In this document: positions 25,924-39,983 of the stretch, piece by piece
Layout: each line of letters starts with the position of its first letter
Position numbering within the stretch: the first letter of the stretch is position 1
From: Novosphingobium profundi
GTDB lineage: Bacteria > Pseudomonadota > Alphaproteobacteria > Sphingomonadales > Sphingomonadaceae
Reading direction: 5' to 3'
Length of the DNA: 64,000 nt
Assembly: GCF_018491765.1 (NCBI RefSeq)
Contig: NZ_JABWCU010000010.1
Location: 186,001-250,000 of the forward strand
Notes under the pieces: model-generated
Database searches by the model: none
Told to the model about the DNA's origin: nothing
Seen by the model: only the letters and a program-made list of their open reading frames with translations
Made by a program: the position numbers and the translations under genes

Positions 25924-27384
25924 TCAATCCTGCGCCGCGTGTTCCTTGAACTTGTCGATGAGCTTGGAGAAGTCGCCCGACATCGCCTCCTGGCGCGGCG
26001 GGAAGTCCTTGAAGGTCATCACGTGCTTGGTCATGAAGTCGATGATCGGAAGCAGCACCCAGCCCTTGTGCTCGGCCAGCTTGCGATTGACGTCGCCCCA
26101 TTGGCGCTCGAACGGGTCCATCAGGATGTTGGTGATCATCGGGCGCCCGAGGTGGACCAGCGGGTTGTCCCACTTGCCTTCCATCTTGGCCGCGATCGTC
26201 ACCTTCCAGGGGCCATAGCGCACCGCCGCCAGGTTGGTTTCGTCGTAGTAGAAGTAGTGCTTTCGGGTCGAGGGCCCGGTACCGGTGAACAGCGCGGTCT
26301 GGTCATAGCCATCGAGGTGGACCTTGTAGCTCTTGCCCTCGTGCTCGAGGCCTTCCTTCAGCTTCTCGTCGAGCTTGGGCATGCCCGCGAGCGCGGCGAA
26401 GGTCATGAAGAAGTCCTCCATCGCGACGATTTCGGAACTGACCTGCCCGGCCGGAATCTTGTCCGGGTAACGGATCACGCACGGCACGCGCACGCCGCCT
26501 TCCCAGGTCGTGCCCTTGTCGCCGCGGAACGGCGAAGTGCCGCCCTCGGGCCACATGTACTGGTAGGCGCCGTTGTCCGAGGTATAGACGACGATGGTGT
26601 CCTGTGCGATGCCCAGTTCGTCGAGCTTGTCGAGAAGCTGGCCGACATGGCCGTCGTGCTCGGCAAGGCCATCGCCGTAGATGTCCGCTTCCGAAGCGCG
26701 CGAGACGCCCCTGCGCTCGTCGAGCATATGCGTGAAGACGTGCATGCGGCTGGCGCAATGCCAGATGAAGAAGGGCGTGTCCGCGGCAACCTGGCGCTCC
26801 ATGAAATCGCACGACTTGGCGACGATCTCATCGTCGATGGTCTTCATGCGCTCGGTGTCGAGCACGCCTTCGTCCTTGGTCTCGCCCGTCGCGGTTCCCG
26901 AAATGATGCCGCGCACGTTCCAACGCTCGGCGAATTCCTTGGTCTGCGGGCGATCGGGGTCCTCCGGGTCCTCGTTGGCGTTGAGGTGGTAGAGGTTGCC
27001 GAAGAATTCGTCGAAGCCGTGGCGGTGGGGCAAGTGCTCCTCGCGGTCGCCCAGGTGGTTCTTGCCGAACTGGGCGGTGGCGTAGCCGTCGATCTTGAGG
27101 ATCTGGGCGATCGTCGGGTCCTTGTCCGACATGCCTTGCGGGGCGCCCGCGCAGCCCACCGTCGTCAACCCGGTCCGCGCCGGCATCTGCCCGGTGATGA
27201 ACGCCGCCCGGCCCGCCGTGCAGGAGGGCTGCGCGTAGAACGAGGTGAGGCGAATGCCCTCCTTGCCGATGCGGTCGATGTTCGGTGTTGCCACCCCCAT
27301 GGTATCGCCGCCGTAGGAGCTGATGTTCCAGTAACCGATGTCGTCGCCGAAGATTACGAGGATATTGGGCTTTGCCCTTGGCAT
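25924..27384 (-). CDS. Arylsulfatase (type I, CxAxR) without signal peptide
   Basis: 486 residues from ATG 27384 (CAGGAGAG upstream). The metal-binding start PNILVIFGDDIGYWN, the formylglycine motif PSCTAGRAAFITG (C55, CxAxR variant), QFGKNHLGDREEHLP and the later DNGAYQ and GGVRVPCVIRYPDKIPAG segments are typical of family S1 sulfatases, which hydrolyse sulfate esters. No Sec or Tat signal is visible, unlike the related sulfatase at 55821-57428, so it is either cytosolic or starts further upstream without a recognisable signal. It follows the GH30 gene on the same strand by about 130 bases and belongs to the galactan locus. A formylglycine-generating enzyme is not in the window. Confidence 0.9.
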   Translation of the reverse strand: MPRAKPNILVIFGDDIGYWNISSYGGDTMGVATPNIDRIGKEGIRLTSFYAQPSCTAGRAAFITGQMPARTGLTTVGCAGAPQGMSDKDPTIAQILKIDGYATAQFGKNHLGDREEHLPHRHGFDEFFGNLYHLNANEDPEDPDRPQTKEFAERWNVRGIISGTATGETKDEGVLDTERMKTIDDEIVAKSCDFMERQVAADTPFFIWHCASRMHVFTHMLDERRGVSRASEADIYGDGLAEHDGHVGQLLDKLDELGIAQDTIVVYTSDNGAYQYMWPEGGTSPFRGDKGTTWEGGVRVPCVIRYPDKIPAGQVSSEIVAMEDFFMTFAALAGMPKLDEKLKEGLEHEGKSYKVHLDGYDQTALFTGTGPSTRKHYFYYDETNLAAVRYGPWKVTIAAKMEGKWDNPLVHLGRPMITNILMDPFERQWGDVNRKLAEHKGWVLLPIIDFMTKHVMTFKDFPPRQEAMSGDFSKLIDKFKEHAAQD

Positions 27385-27514
27385 GGCACTCTCCTGTGCT
27401 TGGGAAGCTTGTTCCCTCGGACGTAGGAGCGTCGGTCGGGCCGCGGCATCAGGGTCAACCCCTATCGGCTCGGCGGTTAGGTCGTACCAAGCGCGCTTCG
27501 TCGCAGGGACCACT

Positions 27515-29065
27515 TCATGTGCAAGGCGCTTTCGCGTCGCCTTTCGTCAGCACCAGCGTTGCGATCGCGCGCGCGGGCACCCTCGTACCCGCCAGGCACG
27601 CCGCGTGACGGGAAGCGTCGGTGACGATCATGCTCACCCGCCAGCCTTTCGGCACGACCAGGTTTCGCGGCGAGAGCCCGGCGTTGACGTGGACCATGAC
27701 CAGCCGTTCGCCATCGGCCGAAAGCGCACCGGCGGTGTCCATGTCATCGACCGGAACCAGGCGATCGCCAGGGCGGATATAGCGGCTGAACTGCGCCATC
27801 GCCCAGTATTTGCCGGTCACATGGATCGGGTGCGGCCCGCGCGCCGAAGAGGCCATGTCGGCCTTCACCAGCCCCCAGTTCGAGCTGGGCTTGCCATTGC
27901 CCCCGCTCAGCGTCTCTACCGCCTGCCAGAACACCCAGGCGGTCGGTTCCAGTCGCTTGAGATCGAGCACCACGTGTTCGGCGAAAGCCAGTGGCGAGGC
28001 CATGCCGGTAAAGGTCTCGGGATCGCCCGGGAGCGGGGTGTCGTTCTCGCTCATCCACAGGGGGATGCCGCTGGCGGTGGCGATGTCGCGCACGGCGGTC
28101 TGGTGCACCGTGCCGTAGGAGTGGACGTTGAGCTGCCCCACTTTCGCGCGCGCCGCCGGGCTCCAACCGGCCCAGTCGCGCAGGAAGAGGTGCGAGTTCG
28201 TCTCGTCACTGGCCGCCACTTTGGTCGCCAGGCCATGACGACGCAGCGCCGCGTCGCTCGCCTCGATCATCGTGGATTGGCGCTGCGGGCTCCAGTGCGA
28301 TCCCTCCTGCGTGTTCGTCGCATGCCAGTAATCGGTGTTGGGCTCGTTCATGGGCGAAAGCGTGCGGAACACGATGTGATGGCGCTTCTGCAATTCGTCC
28401 ACCACGCGCGCAAGATATTCGGCAAACGCGCCTTCCATGCCGGGGCGCAGATTGTCGTCGGTGGCCTTGTCCGCGCCGGAGACGCGGCCCGAGACGGTCA
28501 TGAACCACGGTGGGGAATTGGAGAACGCCTCGAAGATCGGGGCCTTTACCCGCTGGCGGATCGCATCGAGCCACCAGCGCTGGTTGGCATCGGCTTGCCA
28601 GTTCCACTGCGCCGGATCTTCCGGGTTCCACCAGTCGCGCCCGGTCGCGCCTTTGGGCTTCGCCCAGAAGCCGGGAACCGCCGCGCCGGTGCGCAAATAG
28701 GGCGCGCTGTCCTGGGCGTTCCCCCCGCCGATATTGTAGCGCGCGATGGTCCAGCCAAGCCCCTCCTCGCCCCCATCCGCTCGACCATAGAACAGATCGG
28801 CCAGCCGGTTGCGCTCGGCATCGGGCCAGCCGCCGGTGACATTGGCAAACCAGGCCAGCGCCGTGCCCCAGCCTTCAAAGGCCCCGCGGCGGTTTCCGGC
28901 CGCCTGCGCAAGATCCGGGCGCAGGGTGATCGTCACCGCAGGTTCGCCCCCCAAGCGCTCGTCCGGCACGCCATCCTGGGCCAGTGCGGGCGTGACCATC
29001 GCGGTGCATAGCAACAAGGGGCCCAGCTTGCGGATCGTCCCAAGCGCCACCCCCGCCCTCCTCAT
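27515..29065 (-). CDS. GH30 glycoside hydrolase, galactanase-like
   Basis: 516 residues from ATG 29065 with a signal peptide (KLGPLLLCTAMVTPALAQ). The sequence GAFEGWGTALAWFANVTGGW, GLGWTIARYNIGGGNAQDSA and SNSPPWFMTVSG is that of the GH30 group containing endo-beta-1,6-galactanases. The acid/base Glu is in LSPMNEPNTDYW and the nucleophile Glu in IPLWMSENDTPL; a beta-sandwich domain closes the protein (VMVHVNAGLSPRNLVVPKG). Predicted periplasmic or outer-surface hydrolysis of beta-1,6-galactan side chains of arabinogalactan. It lies between the GntR regulator and the sulfatase, same strand, with a perfect GntR-type site upstream. Confidence 0.85.
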   Translation of the reverse strand: MRRAGVALGTIRKLGPLLLCTAMVTPALAQDGVPDERLGGEPAVTITLRPDLAQAAGNRRGAFEGWGTALAWFANVTGGWPDAERNRLADLFYGRADGGEEGLGWTIARYNIGGGNAQDSAPYLRTGAAVPGFWAKPKGATGRDWWNPEDPAQWNWQADANQRWWLDAIRQRVKAPIFEAFSNSPPWFMTVSGRVSGADKATDDNLRPGMEGAFAEYLARVVDELQKRHHIVFRTLSPMNEPNTDYWHATNTQEGSHWSPQRQSTMIEASDAALRRHGLATKVAASDETNSHLFLRDWAGWSPAARAKVGQLNVHSYGTVHQTAVRDIATASGIPLWMSENDTPLPGDPETFTGMASPLAFAEHVVLDLKRLEPTAWVFWQAVETLSGGNGKPSSNWGLVKADMASSARGPHPIHVTGKYWAMAQFSRYIRPGDRLVPVDDMDTAGALSADGERLVMVHVNAGLSPRNLVVPKGWRVSMIVTDASRHAACLAGTRVPARAIATLVLTKGDAKAPCT

Positions 29066-29226
29066 TCGCACGAACACCGACAGGGCGCGGCGGCTTGCGG
29101 TACCTTTGCATGGTGCACGGCGCCTCTTGCCGTCGCCATGATGCCGGCTCATCTCGCCGGTTGCACCCCGATCCTGCGCCCTGGTGTCGTCGTGCGCCAT
29201 TGCGGCCCCTTTCCCGAATTTCTTAT

Positions 29227-29237
29227 TTGTCTGACAA
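29227..29237. promoter_or_regulatory. FadR/GntR-type operator upstream of GH30
   Basis: TTGTCTGACAA, a perfect palindrome with 1-base centre, fits the FadR-subfamily consensus TNGT-N3-ACNA. It and the next three bases (TAT) recur exactly at 33784. Confidence 0.65.
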
Positions 29238-29316
29238 TATTGCCAAGACGCAAGAGGTCAAGCCCGGAGCGGGGACTAGGCTTTTGCCGGCAGGAAGAAG
29301 ACGTTTTCCGGGCGAT

Positions 29317-33532
<4,216 letters not shown>

Positions 33533-33619
33533 GCCGGGCCGAGTGGCGCAGGAGGCGTGAGTCGTGGTTGCATCGAGATCGCCCTCTCCTGGCGCCATTG
33601 AAGCCGGCGAACTTATAAT

Positions 33620-33630
33620 TTGTCCTACTA
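33620..33630. promoter_or_regulatory. GntR-type site upstream of receptor
   Basis: TTGTCCTACTA satisfies the FadR-subfamily consensus TNGT-N3-ACNA but is not a full palindrome. It lies 240 bases before the receptor start. Confidence 0.4.
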
Positions 33631-33783
33631 GTCTTAATCATGAGCTCGCCTGGAAAGCCAGTTCAGCATGTCACCACTCCAAATCGCTGTTCGATTCATG
33701 GCGTATAGGACTAAAGATCATTAACTTAACTCGCGCACTTCCATTAAGTTGTCAGTTCTGGAAATGAACGAGCAATATTATAC

Positions 33784-33794
33784 TTGTCTGACAA
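33784..33794. promoter_or_regulatory. Perfect GntR-type operator before receptor
   Basis: TTGTCTGACAA followed by TAT, a 14-base identity with the site at 29227 upstream of the GH30 gene. It is placed 69 bases before ATG 33863. Confidence 0.65.
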
Positions 33795-33862
33795 TATATC
33801 GAACATTAGGTTCTCTCATAACGAATCAGGTCGGCAAAACCGGCCACATGGGAGAGAGGTCT

Positions 33863-36688
33863 ATGGAAAGGCGCTGCAATCGCTTTCTTTTTGGCGCGTC
33901 CACTTTGGCTGCCGGTGCGGCCGCCTTCGCGCTGCCCGCCATCGCCCAGGCACAGGATGGCGCCGGGCCCGCCGAGGCTTCGGTCACGACACAGCCGGGC
34001 GATGCGTCGACCTCGCCCTCGGCGGGTGAGATCATCGTCACCGGCGTGCGCGCCAGCCTTCAGAACGCCCAGGCGAACAAGCGCAATTCGCAGCAAATCG
34101 TGGATTCGGTCGAAGCCCAGGATATCGGCAAGTTGCCCGACGCCAACACCGTCGAGGCGCTTCAGCGTATCACCGGCGTGCAGATACAGCGCCGCTACGG
34201 CGAAGGCGCGACCGATTTCGACCACCGCACCCAGCCCGCGATCACCGTGCGCGGCCTGACGCAAGTGAGCAACTTCATCGACGGACGCGCGGCGATTTCC
34301 GCCTCGGGTGGTCGCTCGCTCGATCTCGAAGCCCTGCCCCCGGAAATGCTTTCCGGGATCGACGTGTTCAAGAACCCGCCCGCGGACACGATCGAGGGCG
34401 ACATTGCCGGTGTGGTCAACATCCGCACGCGCCTGCCCTTCGATTCGCCCGGGCAGGTCATCAGCACCACGCTCAAAGGCAACTACTACGACCGTGCGGA
34501 CAAGTTCGGCGGCTCGGCCTCGGCGCTCTACAGCAACCGCTTCGACACCGCGATCGGCGAAATCGGCGTCCTGCTGAACGCGAGCTACGCCAAGAGCGCG
34601 TATCGTCAGGATGCGATCCTGATCGGGCAATACGCCCCGATCCCGGACGGCGTGACCATCCCCGGCGCCCCCGACAACGCGCAAGTTCCCCTCGGTGAAC
34701 AGATCTACGACGATGGCGGCAACCGCAAGCGTCTGGGCGTTGCCGGAGCGCTGCAATGGCAGGCCACGCCCGACCTGCTGCTCACCGTGCAGGCGCTCTA
34801 TTCGCGCTACAGGTTCTACCGGCAGGGCAAATACTACTACTTCAACAACAACGGCAACGTCGATGCCGACGGCAATCCCATCTCGACCCCGCTCGACGGT
34901 GCGGACTTCACGTTCGACGAGAACGGCTATGCCACCTCGGGCACGCTGGCGAACCAGGTCTTCGAGTCCGCCCGCTACGACCAGGACCTGACCGACACCA
35001 CCGGCAACTACACCTTCAACGCGCAGTGGAAGGCCAGCGACCGGCTGACGATGACCTTTGATGCGCAGTACCTGAAATCCAGTTATGACGCCGATCGCAA
35101 CGGCTTCGTGATCTCGCAGTACGACAAGTCGGGCGAGACGCCGTACACCGCCCTGCACCAGAACATCGTGACCTTCGACCTGCGCGGCAAATACCCGACC
35201 TGGAACGTCGCCGATCCGGCCGCGCTCGCCGATCCGTCGAACTATGCCTTCACCTACATGGCCGATGCGCTCCAGCGCAACGACGCCGACCAGCTGGCCT
35301 TGCGTTATGACCTCGCGTACGAGGCAGACGGCAGCTTCCTGCAGAAACTTCGCGCGGGCGTACGGTTCTCGAAAAGCACGGTGGACTTGCGCGGCACCTG
35401 GAATGCCTTCTGCCTGGTCCCCAGCGGCGCCAATCCGGCCTGCGACGCTCCGGCCGGAACGACGTTCATCCCGGTTTCCGAGCATCCCGAACTGGTTATG
35501 TCCGGTCCTTCGAGCAACTTCTTCGATGGCAACACGCTGGCCGGCGGGATCCTCTATCCCAACTTCGCGTCGGGCTCGAGCCTGTGGGACAGCATCACCA
35601 AGACCGAGGCCCTGTTCAACACCAGCCCGAAGGACTACTTCGCCGCGTCCGATCTCAACCACCAGACCGAGCGCACCTGGGCCGGGTTCGTGATGGCCGA
35701 TTACGGCTCGAGCCTGTTCGGGCTGGATTTCGACGGCACCGCCGGGCTTCGCCTCGTGAATACGACCACGGGATCGGCCGGCACGGTCTTCAACGAGGAT
35801 GACACCACCAGTCCTCTGAGTGTCGATCGCCGCTACACCAAGCTGCTGCCCACCTTCAATTTGCGCGCGCACCTTACCGACCAGTTGCAGGCCCGCTTCG
35901 CGTTCTCCAAGTCGTTCGCACGGCCGAACTTCGACGTGATGTCGACCAACGTCACGCTCAATCCGATCGCGCAACTCAACCCGGATACGGGACGGCCGAC
36001 GGGCTCCTCCGGCAATCCCTATCTCAAGCCGATCACCTCGACCAATTTCGACGCGACGCTGGAGTGGTATTTTGCCCGCACCGGGTCGCTGACCGGAGGC
36101 CTGTTCTACAAGAAGGTCGACGGTTTCCTGGCGAGCGGCACGGTGGTGCGCACGTACAACGGCACTGCGTACGACATCAGCACCACGGTCAATTCCGGCA
36201 AGGGCACGATCAAGGGCTTCGAAGTGGCCTACCAGCAATTCTTCGATTTCCTGCCCGGACTGCTCGGTGGCCTCGGCCTCCAGGCGAACTACACCTTCGT
36301 CGACAGCAACGTGACGAACCCCTTCGCCACCAGCGGCAGCGACATTCCCGAACAGGTGCCGCTCGAGAAGCTGTCCAAGCACAGCTACAACCTCGTCGGC
36401 CTCTACGAGAAGGGGCCGGTCACGGCCCGCCTCGCCTGGAGCTGGCGCGGCAAGTACCTCGACACTACCTATGGCAGCGGGGCCAACGGCATCCCGCAGT
36501 TCCAGGCGCCTTACGCCTCGCTCGATGCCTCGGTCAGTTTCGACGTGACCCGCCAGATCGCGCTCTCGTTCGACGCGGTGAACCTCACCAACCGGATGAA
36601 CATGACCTACATCGGCACCCCCAGCCAGCCCTTGCAATATACCCTGAACGACCGCCGGTTCGGCTTCTCGATCCGCGCGACCTACTGA
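33863..36688 (+). CDS. TonB-dependent receptor, carbohydrate (TonB-Xanth-Caul) type
   Basis: 941 residues from ATG 33863, with GGGAGAGAGG just upstream. Signal peptide (FLFGASTLAAGAAAFALPAIAQAQ), TonB box-like GEIIVTGVRASLQNAQ, and the plug sequence QIVDSVEAQDIGKLPDANTV, ALQRITGVQIQR, RGLTQVSNFIDGR, SGIDVFKNPPADTIEGDIAG define the Xanthomonas/Caulobacter receptor family used for oligosaccharide uptake. The barrel ends FGFSIRATY. It follows the beta-galactosidase on the same strand but has its own leader with two GntR-type sites. The predicted substrate is a galacto-oligosaccharide released by the GH30 and GH2 enzymes. Confidence 0.9.
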   Translation: MERRCNRFLFGASTLAAGAAAFALPAIAQAQDGAGPAEASVTTQPGDASTSPSAGEIIVTGVRASLQNAQANKRNSQQIVDSVEAQDIGKLPDANTVEALQRITGVQIQRRYGEGATDFDHRTQPAITVRGLTQVSNFIDGRAAISASGGRSLDLEALPPEMLSGIDVFKNPPADTIEGDIAGVVNIRTRLPFDSPGQVISTTLKGNYYDRADKFGGSASALYSNRFDTAIGEIGVLLNASYAKSAYRQDAILIGQYAPIPDGVTIPGAPDNAQVPLGEQIYDDGGNRKRLGVAGALQWQATPDLLLTVQALYSRYRFYRQGKYYYFNNNGNVDADGNPISTPLDGADFTFDENGYATSGTLANQVFESARYDQDLTDTTGNYTFNAQWKASDRLTMTFDAQYLKSSYDADRNGFVISQYDKSGETPYTALHQNIVTFDLRGKYPTWNVADPAALADPSNYAFTYMADALQRNDADQLALRYDLAYEADGSFLQKLRAGVRFSKSTVDLRGTWNAFCLVPSGANPACDAPAGTTFIPVSEHPELVMSGPSSNFFDGNTLAGGILYPNFASGSSLWDSITKTEALFNTSPKDYFAASDLNHQTERTWAGFVMADYGSSLFGLDFDGTAGLRLVNTTTGSAGTVFNEDDTTSPLSVDRRYTKLLPTFNLRAHLTDQLQARFAFSKSFARPNFDVMSTNVTLNPIAQLNPDTGRPTGSSGNPYLKPITSTNFDATLEWYFARTGSLTGGLFYKKVDGFLASGTVVRTYNGTAYDISTTVNSGKGTIKGFEVAYQQFFDFLPGLLGGLGLQANYTFVDSNVTNPFATSGSDIPEQVPLEKLSKHSYNLVGLYEKGPVTARLAWSWRGKYLDTTYGSGANGIPQFQAPYASLDASVSFDVTRQIALSFDAVNLTNRMNMTYIGTPSQPLQYTLNDRRFGFSIRATY

Positions 36689-36700
36689 ACCCTCCCTGCG

Positions 36701-36736
36701 CCGGAGCATGTCGCGGACATGCCCGGTGCCCTTTTG
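36701..36736 (+). terminator. Rho-independent terminator after receptor
   Basis: CCGG-A-GCATGTC and GACATGC-CCGG form an 11-bp stem with one bulged A and a 3-base loop (36701-36726), followed by TTTT at 36732-36735. Confidence 0.75.
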
Positions 36737-36940
36737 CCCGGGGCTCCAATGCGACGATCGCCCGGCGCGCTCTTGAAAGGACTTGCCCCCGTTCAGCCCG
36801 CAAAGCGCGAATACCCATGGCCCGTTTAACGGAGATTAAAGCGCGCACTCCAAGAATGCCGACGGTGTCTTTCGTGGTCCAGGCCGAGCGCTTGGGCTCT
36901 ACAGGCGGATGGCGTCCGTCCGGGCGGAGCGAAACGAAGC

Positions 36941-39238
36941 ATGACGAAAGGGCAAGCTGGCGTTGCGCAGCCCATCGGGCTCAGACGGTCCTTGCGCGGC
37001 CGGATATATGCCCTGGGTGTCTTCATCTGCCTGTCGACCAGCGGCGCGTTGATCATCTCGAATTTCATCAGCAATCAGGACGCACTTAGACAGGCCGCCG
37101 AGCGCGACGTGGCCTTCGAAAGTCGCTTGCTCGCGCGGCAGCTGCTGGAGGACTACGACCAGCTCCAGAACGACGCCTTCACACTCTCGAAAGTCGAGGC
37201 GGTCCAGGGCCTGCTGCGCGCGCTGCGCAACGATGACGTGGACCCGGTCGACGGATCGACGCGCGCCCAACTCGAATATCGCGCCAGGGTGCTGTTCCGT
37301 GCGATCATGCAGGCCCGCTCGGCCTACACGCAAGTGCGCCTGATCGGCCTGGACGACTGCGGCCGCGAACGCATCCGGGTGAACCGCATAGCGGGCCGCC
37401 TGGTGGATGTGGCGACGGCGAAGCTCCAGCGAAAGTGCGCGCGCGACTACTTCCAGAAAGGCATCCGGCTGAAGGAAGGCGAATATTTCTTCACGGCCAT
37501 CACCTATAACCGCGAACATGGCCGCATCGAGGAACCGCGCGTCCCGACCCTGCGCGTGATCGTGCCGGTCTACGATGTACGCGCCCGCATCGTCGGGCTG
37601 ATCGTGATCAACGAGGACTACGGCGCCCTCCTGAGCCGATTTGCGCGCTCGGTCGCGATCGGCCATGCGATGACGATCGCAACTCTCCAGGGCGACTTCA
37701 TCACCCGCTCGGCGCGCGGACGCGTCGCGCCTTTCATGTTTCACGAGGACCCCGCCTATTCGGGCTTGCCGCTGCCCCCCGGCCTGCTCGCCGACCGGCG
37801 CGCGGTATGGACGTCGAACCGCGATGGAAGCCTGTTTGCGAGCGCCCGCCTGCCCGCCCCCGACGGCGACAACGCCTCCCCCGTGGTGGTGACGCTGCGC
37901 GTACCGAACGCGACGCTTTATGCCCCCGCGCAGCAGACCTTGCGCAACGGCCTCCTGCTTTCCATTCCCCTGATGCTGCTTGCGATTGTCATCACGCTGG
38001 CCGTCAGCGTACGGGTGATGAAGCCGCTCACCAGCATGACCCGCTCCATCGACCATGCGATGCGAACCGGAAGCGAACCCGATCTGCCCACCGCGCGCGA
38101 GGACGAGGCCGGGCTGCTGGCCCGGGCCTTCGCGGCGTTGCTGGAAATCCGGCGCAGCCAGCAGGCCCGCCAGGTCGCGATCATCGGCAACGTGTGCGAC
38201 GCGATCGTGTCGGTCGATCAGGACGGGTGCATCCTCGACTTCAATCCCGCAGCCGAACGCCTTTTCGGCTATGGGTACGCCGAGGCGGCCGGGCAGCCCT
38301 TGTCCATGCTGATGTCCCCCACCGGCGACGAGGCGGACCTGGGCGAAGTGATCGAACGCGAGGCGCGCCGGGCCGACGGAACGCTGTTTCCGATCGAGCT
38401 TTCGATGAGCGAGATCCGCATGCCGGACGGGGCTTCGATCCTGACCTGCGTCCTGCGCGACATCTCCCCGCGCAAGGAGATGGAGGCCCTGCAAAACGAG
38501 TTCATCTCGACGGTCAACCACGAGCTGCGCACCCCCCTCACCGCGATCCGCGCGGCGCTGACCATGTTGCACCACCGCATGGCCGGCAAGGGCGACGCCA
38601 AGGCCGACCACCTGCTCGCTTCCGCGTGCCAGGGCAGCGAACGGCTGCACGAACTGGTGAACGACATTCTCGACCTGCAAAGGCTTCAGGCGGGCCGGAT
38701 GAACTACACCACGGTGCCGTGCGACCTCGCCGCGCTGGTCGGGGAAACGGTGGAGCGCTACCAGGCGCTGGGCGAAAGCGTGGCGGTGAAGCTCGTTCTC
38801 GACACCGCGCCGACGCGGCTCGCCTGCGCGGTCGATCCGGTGCGCTTCGGGCAGGCTCTGGGCAACCTGCTCTCGAACGCGATCAAGTTCTCGCCTCCGG
38901 GCGGACGCGTGCGCATCACGGTGCGGCCCACGGGCAAGGGAACGGTGCAAGTTCGCGTGGCCGATCAGGGACCGGGTATCCCGCTCTCGTTCCGGGACAA
39001 GATCTTCACCCGCTTTGCCCAGGCCGACGGTTCGGACGCGCGCGCCAAGAGCGGATCGGGACTTGGCCTTAGTATCACGAAGGCGATTGTTGAGAATTTC
39101 TCTGGCACGATCGGCTTCGAGAGCGTGGAGGGGCGAGGCGCGACCTTCGTGATCGAAATTCCGCTTCAGGGTGCTGCGAGGCAAGAGGTGTGGAGAGATG
39201 CCGAACAAGCTCGAACGGGTCCTTTATGTCGAGGATGA
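36941..39238 (+). CDS. Sensor histidine kinase (dCACHE-HAMP-PAS-HisKA-HATPase)
   Basis: 765 residues. Transmembrane helix 1 (about 22-44), a periplasmic sensor of about 290 residues with dCACHE-like features (YTQVRLIGLDDCGRERIRVN, LRVIVPVYDVRARIVGLIVI), transmembrane helix 2 (about 336-358), HAMP, PAS (about 410-515; DAIVSVDQDGCILDFNPAAE, MLMSPTGDEADLG), HisKA with H527 (FISTVNHELRTPLTAI) and HATPase with N, G1 (DQGPGIP) and G2 (SGLGLSI) boxes. It lacks a fused receiver. The 3' end overlaps the REC-HPt gene by 41 bases, and a lone receiver gene follows, so the three likely form a phosphorelay. The signal is unknown. Confidence 0.93.
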   Translation: MTKGQAGVAQPIGLRRSLRGRIYALGVFICLSTSGALIISNFISNQDALRQAAERDVAFESRLLARQLLEDYDQLQNDAFTLSKVEAVQGLLRALRNDDVDPVDGSTRAQLEYRARVLFRAIMQARSAYTQVRLIGLDDCGRERIRVNRIAGRLVDVATAKLQRKCARDYFQKGIRLKEGEYFFTAITYNREHGRIEEPRVPTLRVIVPVYDVRARIVGLIVINEDYGALLSRFARSVAIGHAMTIATLQGDFITRSARGRVAPFMFHEDPAYSGLPLPPGLLADRRAVWTSNRDGSLFASARLPAPDGDNASPVVVTLRVPNATLYAPAQQTLRNGLLLSIPLMLLAIVITLAVSVRVMKPLTSMTRSIDHAMRTGSEPDLPTAREDEAGLLARAFAALLEIRRSQQARQVAIIGNVCDAIVSVDQDGCILDFNPAAERLFGYGYAEAAGQPLSMLMSPTGDEADLGEVIEREARRADGTLFPIELSMSEIRMPDGASILTCVLRDISPRKEMEALQNEFISTVNHELRTPLTAIRAALTMLHHRMAGKGDAKADHLLASACQGSERLHELVNDILDLQRLQAGRMNYTTVPCDLAALVGETVERYQALGESVAVKLVLDTAPTRLACAVDPVRFGQALGNLLSNAIKFSPPGGRVRITVRPTGKGTVQVRVADQGPGIPLSFRDKIFTRFAQADGSDARAKSGSGLGLSITKAIVENFSGTIGFESVEGRGATFVIEIPLQGAARQEVWRDAEQARTGPLCRG

Positions 39239-39968
39239 TCCGGTCATCTATCCCCTCGCCATCATGGCGATCGAGGATTTCGGTGCGGGTGTGGTCGAAC
39301 ATTGCGCGTCCGGTGCGCAAGCCATCGAAAAGGCGCCGGACTTCGCGCCCGAAATCCTGCTGCTCGACGTGATGATGCCAGGCATGGACGGTATCGAGAC
39401 ACTGGCGCGACTGCGCCAGATTGAAAGTCTGGCCCATGTTCCTGCGGTATTCATGACCGCCAAGGCCCAAACCCTCGAACCGCAGGTCCTGCGCGCGGCC
39501 GGGGCCGCAGCCGTCATCGCCAAGCCGTTCGATCCGCTGACGCTATGGGACCATCTCAACGCCATCTGGAACGCGGCCCGCGAGGCCCGCTGCGCAGAGC
39601 CACTGAGCCAGGCGGTGGACGCGGACGCCGCCCTGAAGGTCCTGCCGCCCCACGGCGGGAAACGTTTCGGGCTCGAACTGGACGACCTCGAAAACGCCTA
39701 TGAGGAGCGGCGCAACCGGGTGCTCGCGACGATCCGTACGCTCGAAGGGGGGCGCGAATTCACCTGCGCGCAGCGAACCGACTTCCGGCGCGAACTGCAT
39801 CAGCTGGCCGGATCCGCCGGCTTCTTCGCGCAAGATGCGCTCGGCAAGGCGGCCGCGCGGCTCGAGCGGGATCTCGGGGAAATGAGCATGGAGCAGGCAT
39901 GGCTCGCCCTGCAGGAGCGCGGCGATGGGGCGTTGCTGGGAATGACCCCGAGGACATCGAACAACTGA
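39198..39968 (+). CDS. REC-HPt phosphorelay protein
   Basis: 256 residues from ATG 39198. An N-terminal receiver (LYVEDDPVIY, phosphoacceptor D57 in LLLDVMMPGMDG, Thr/Lys switch in VFMTAK and VIAKPFDP) is joined by a linker to a C-terminal histidine phosphotransfer domain (DFRRELHQLAGSAGFFAQDA with H201). It has no DNA-binding or output domain. It overlaps the kinase gene by 41 bases and is followed by a stand-alone receiver. By analogy with known relays it would take phosphate from the kinase on D57 and pass it through H201 to the next receiver. Confidence 0.9.
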   Translation: MPNKLERVLYVEDDPVIYPLAIMAIEDFGAGVVEHCASGAQAIEKAPDFAPEILLLDVMMPGMDGIETLARLRQIESLAHVPAVFMTAKAQTLEPQVLRAAGAAAVIAKPFDPLTLWDHLNAIWNAAREARCAEPLSQAVDADAALKVLPPHGGKRFGLELDDLENAYEERRNRVLATIRTLEGGREFTCAQRTDFRRELHQLAGSAGFFAQDALGKAAARLERDLGEMSMEQAWLALQERGDGALLGMTPRTSNN

Positions 39969-39983
39969 CGGAGGATGCCGACA

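Larger units (their letters stand above)
33533..33862. other. AT-rich leader of the galactan-locus receptor
   Basis: About 330 bases, much AT-richer than the flanking genes from 33610 on. It contains two GntR-type sites (33620-33630, 33784-33794). An in-frame upstream start at 33749 would place the second site inside the coding region and gives no signal peptide, so the segment is called leader. Confidence 0.55.

Noticed and set aside
33749..33862. N-terminal extension of the galactan-locus receptor from 33749
   Set aside because: It would bury a perfect GntR operator in the coding region and push the signal peptide about 38 residues inward; ATG 33863 has a strong ribosome site.
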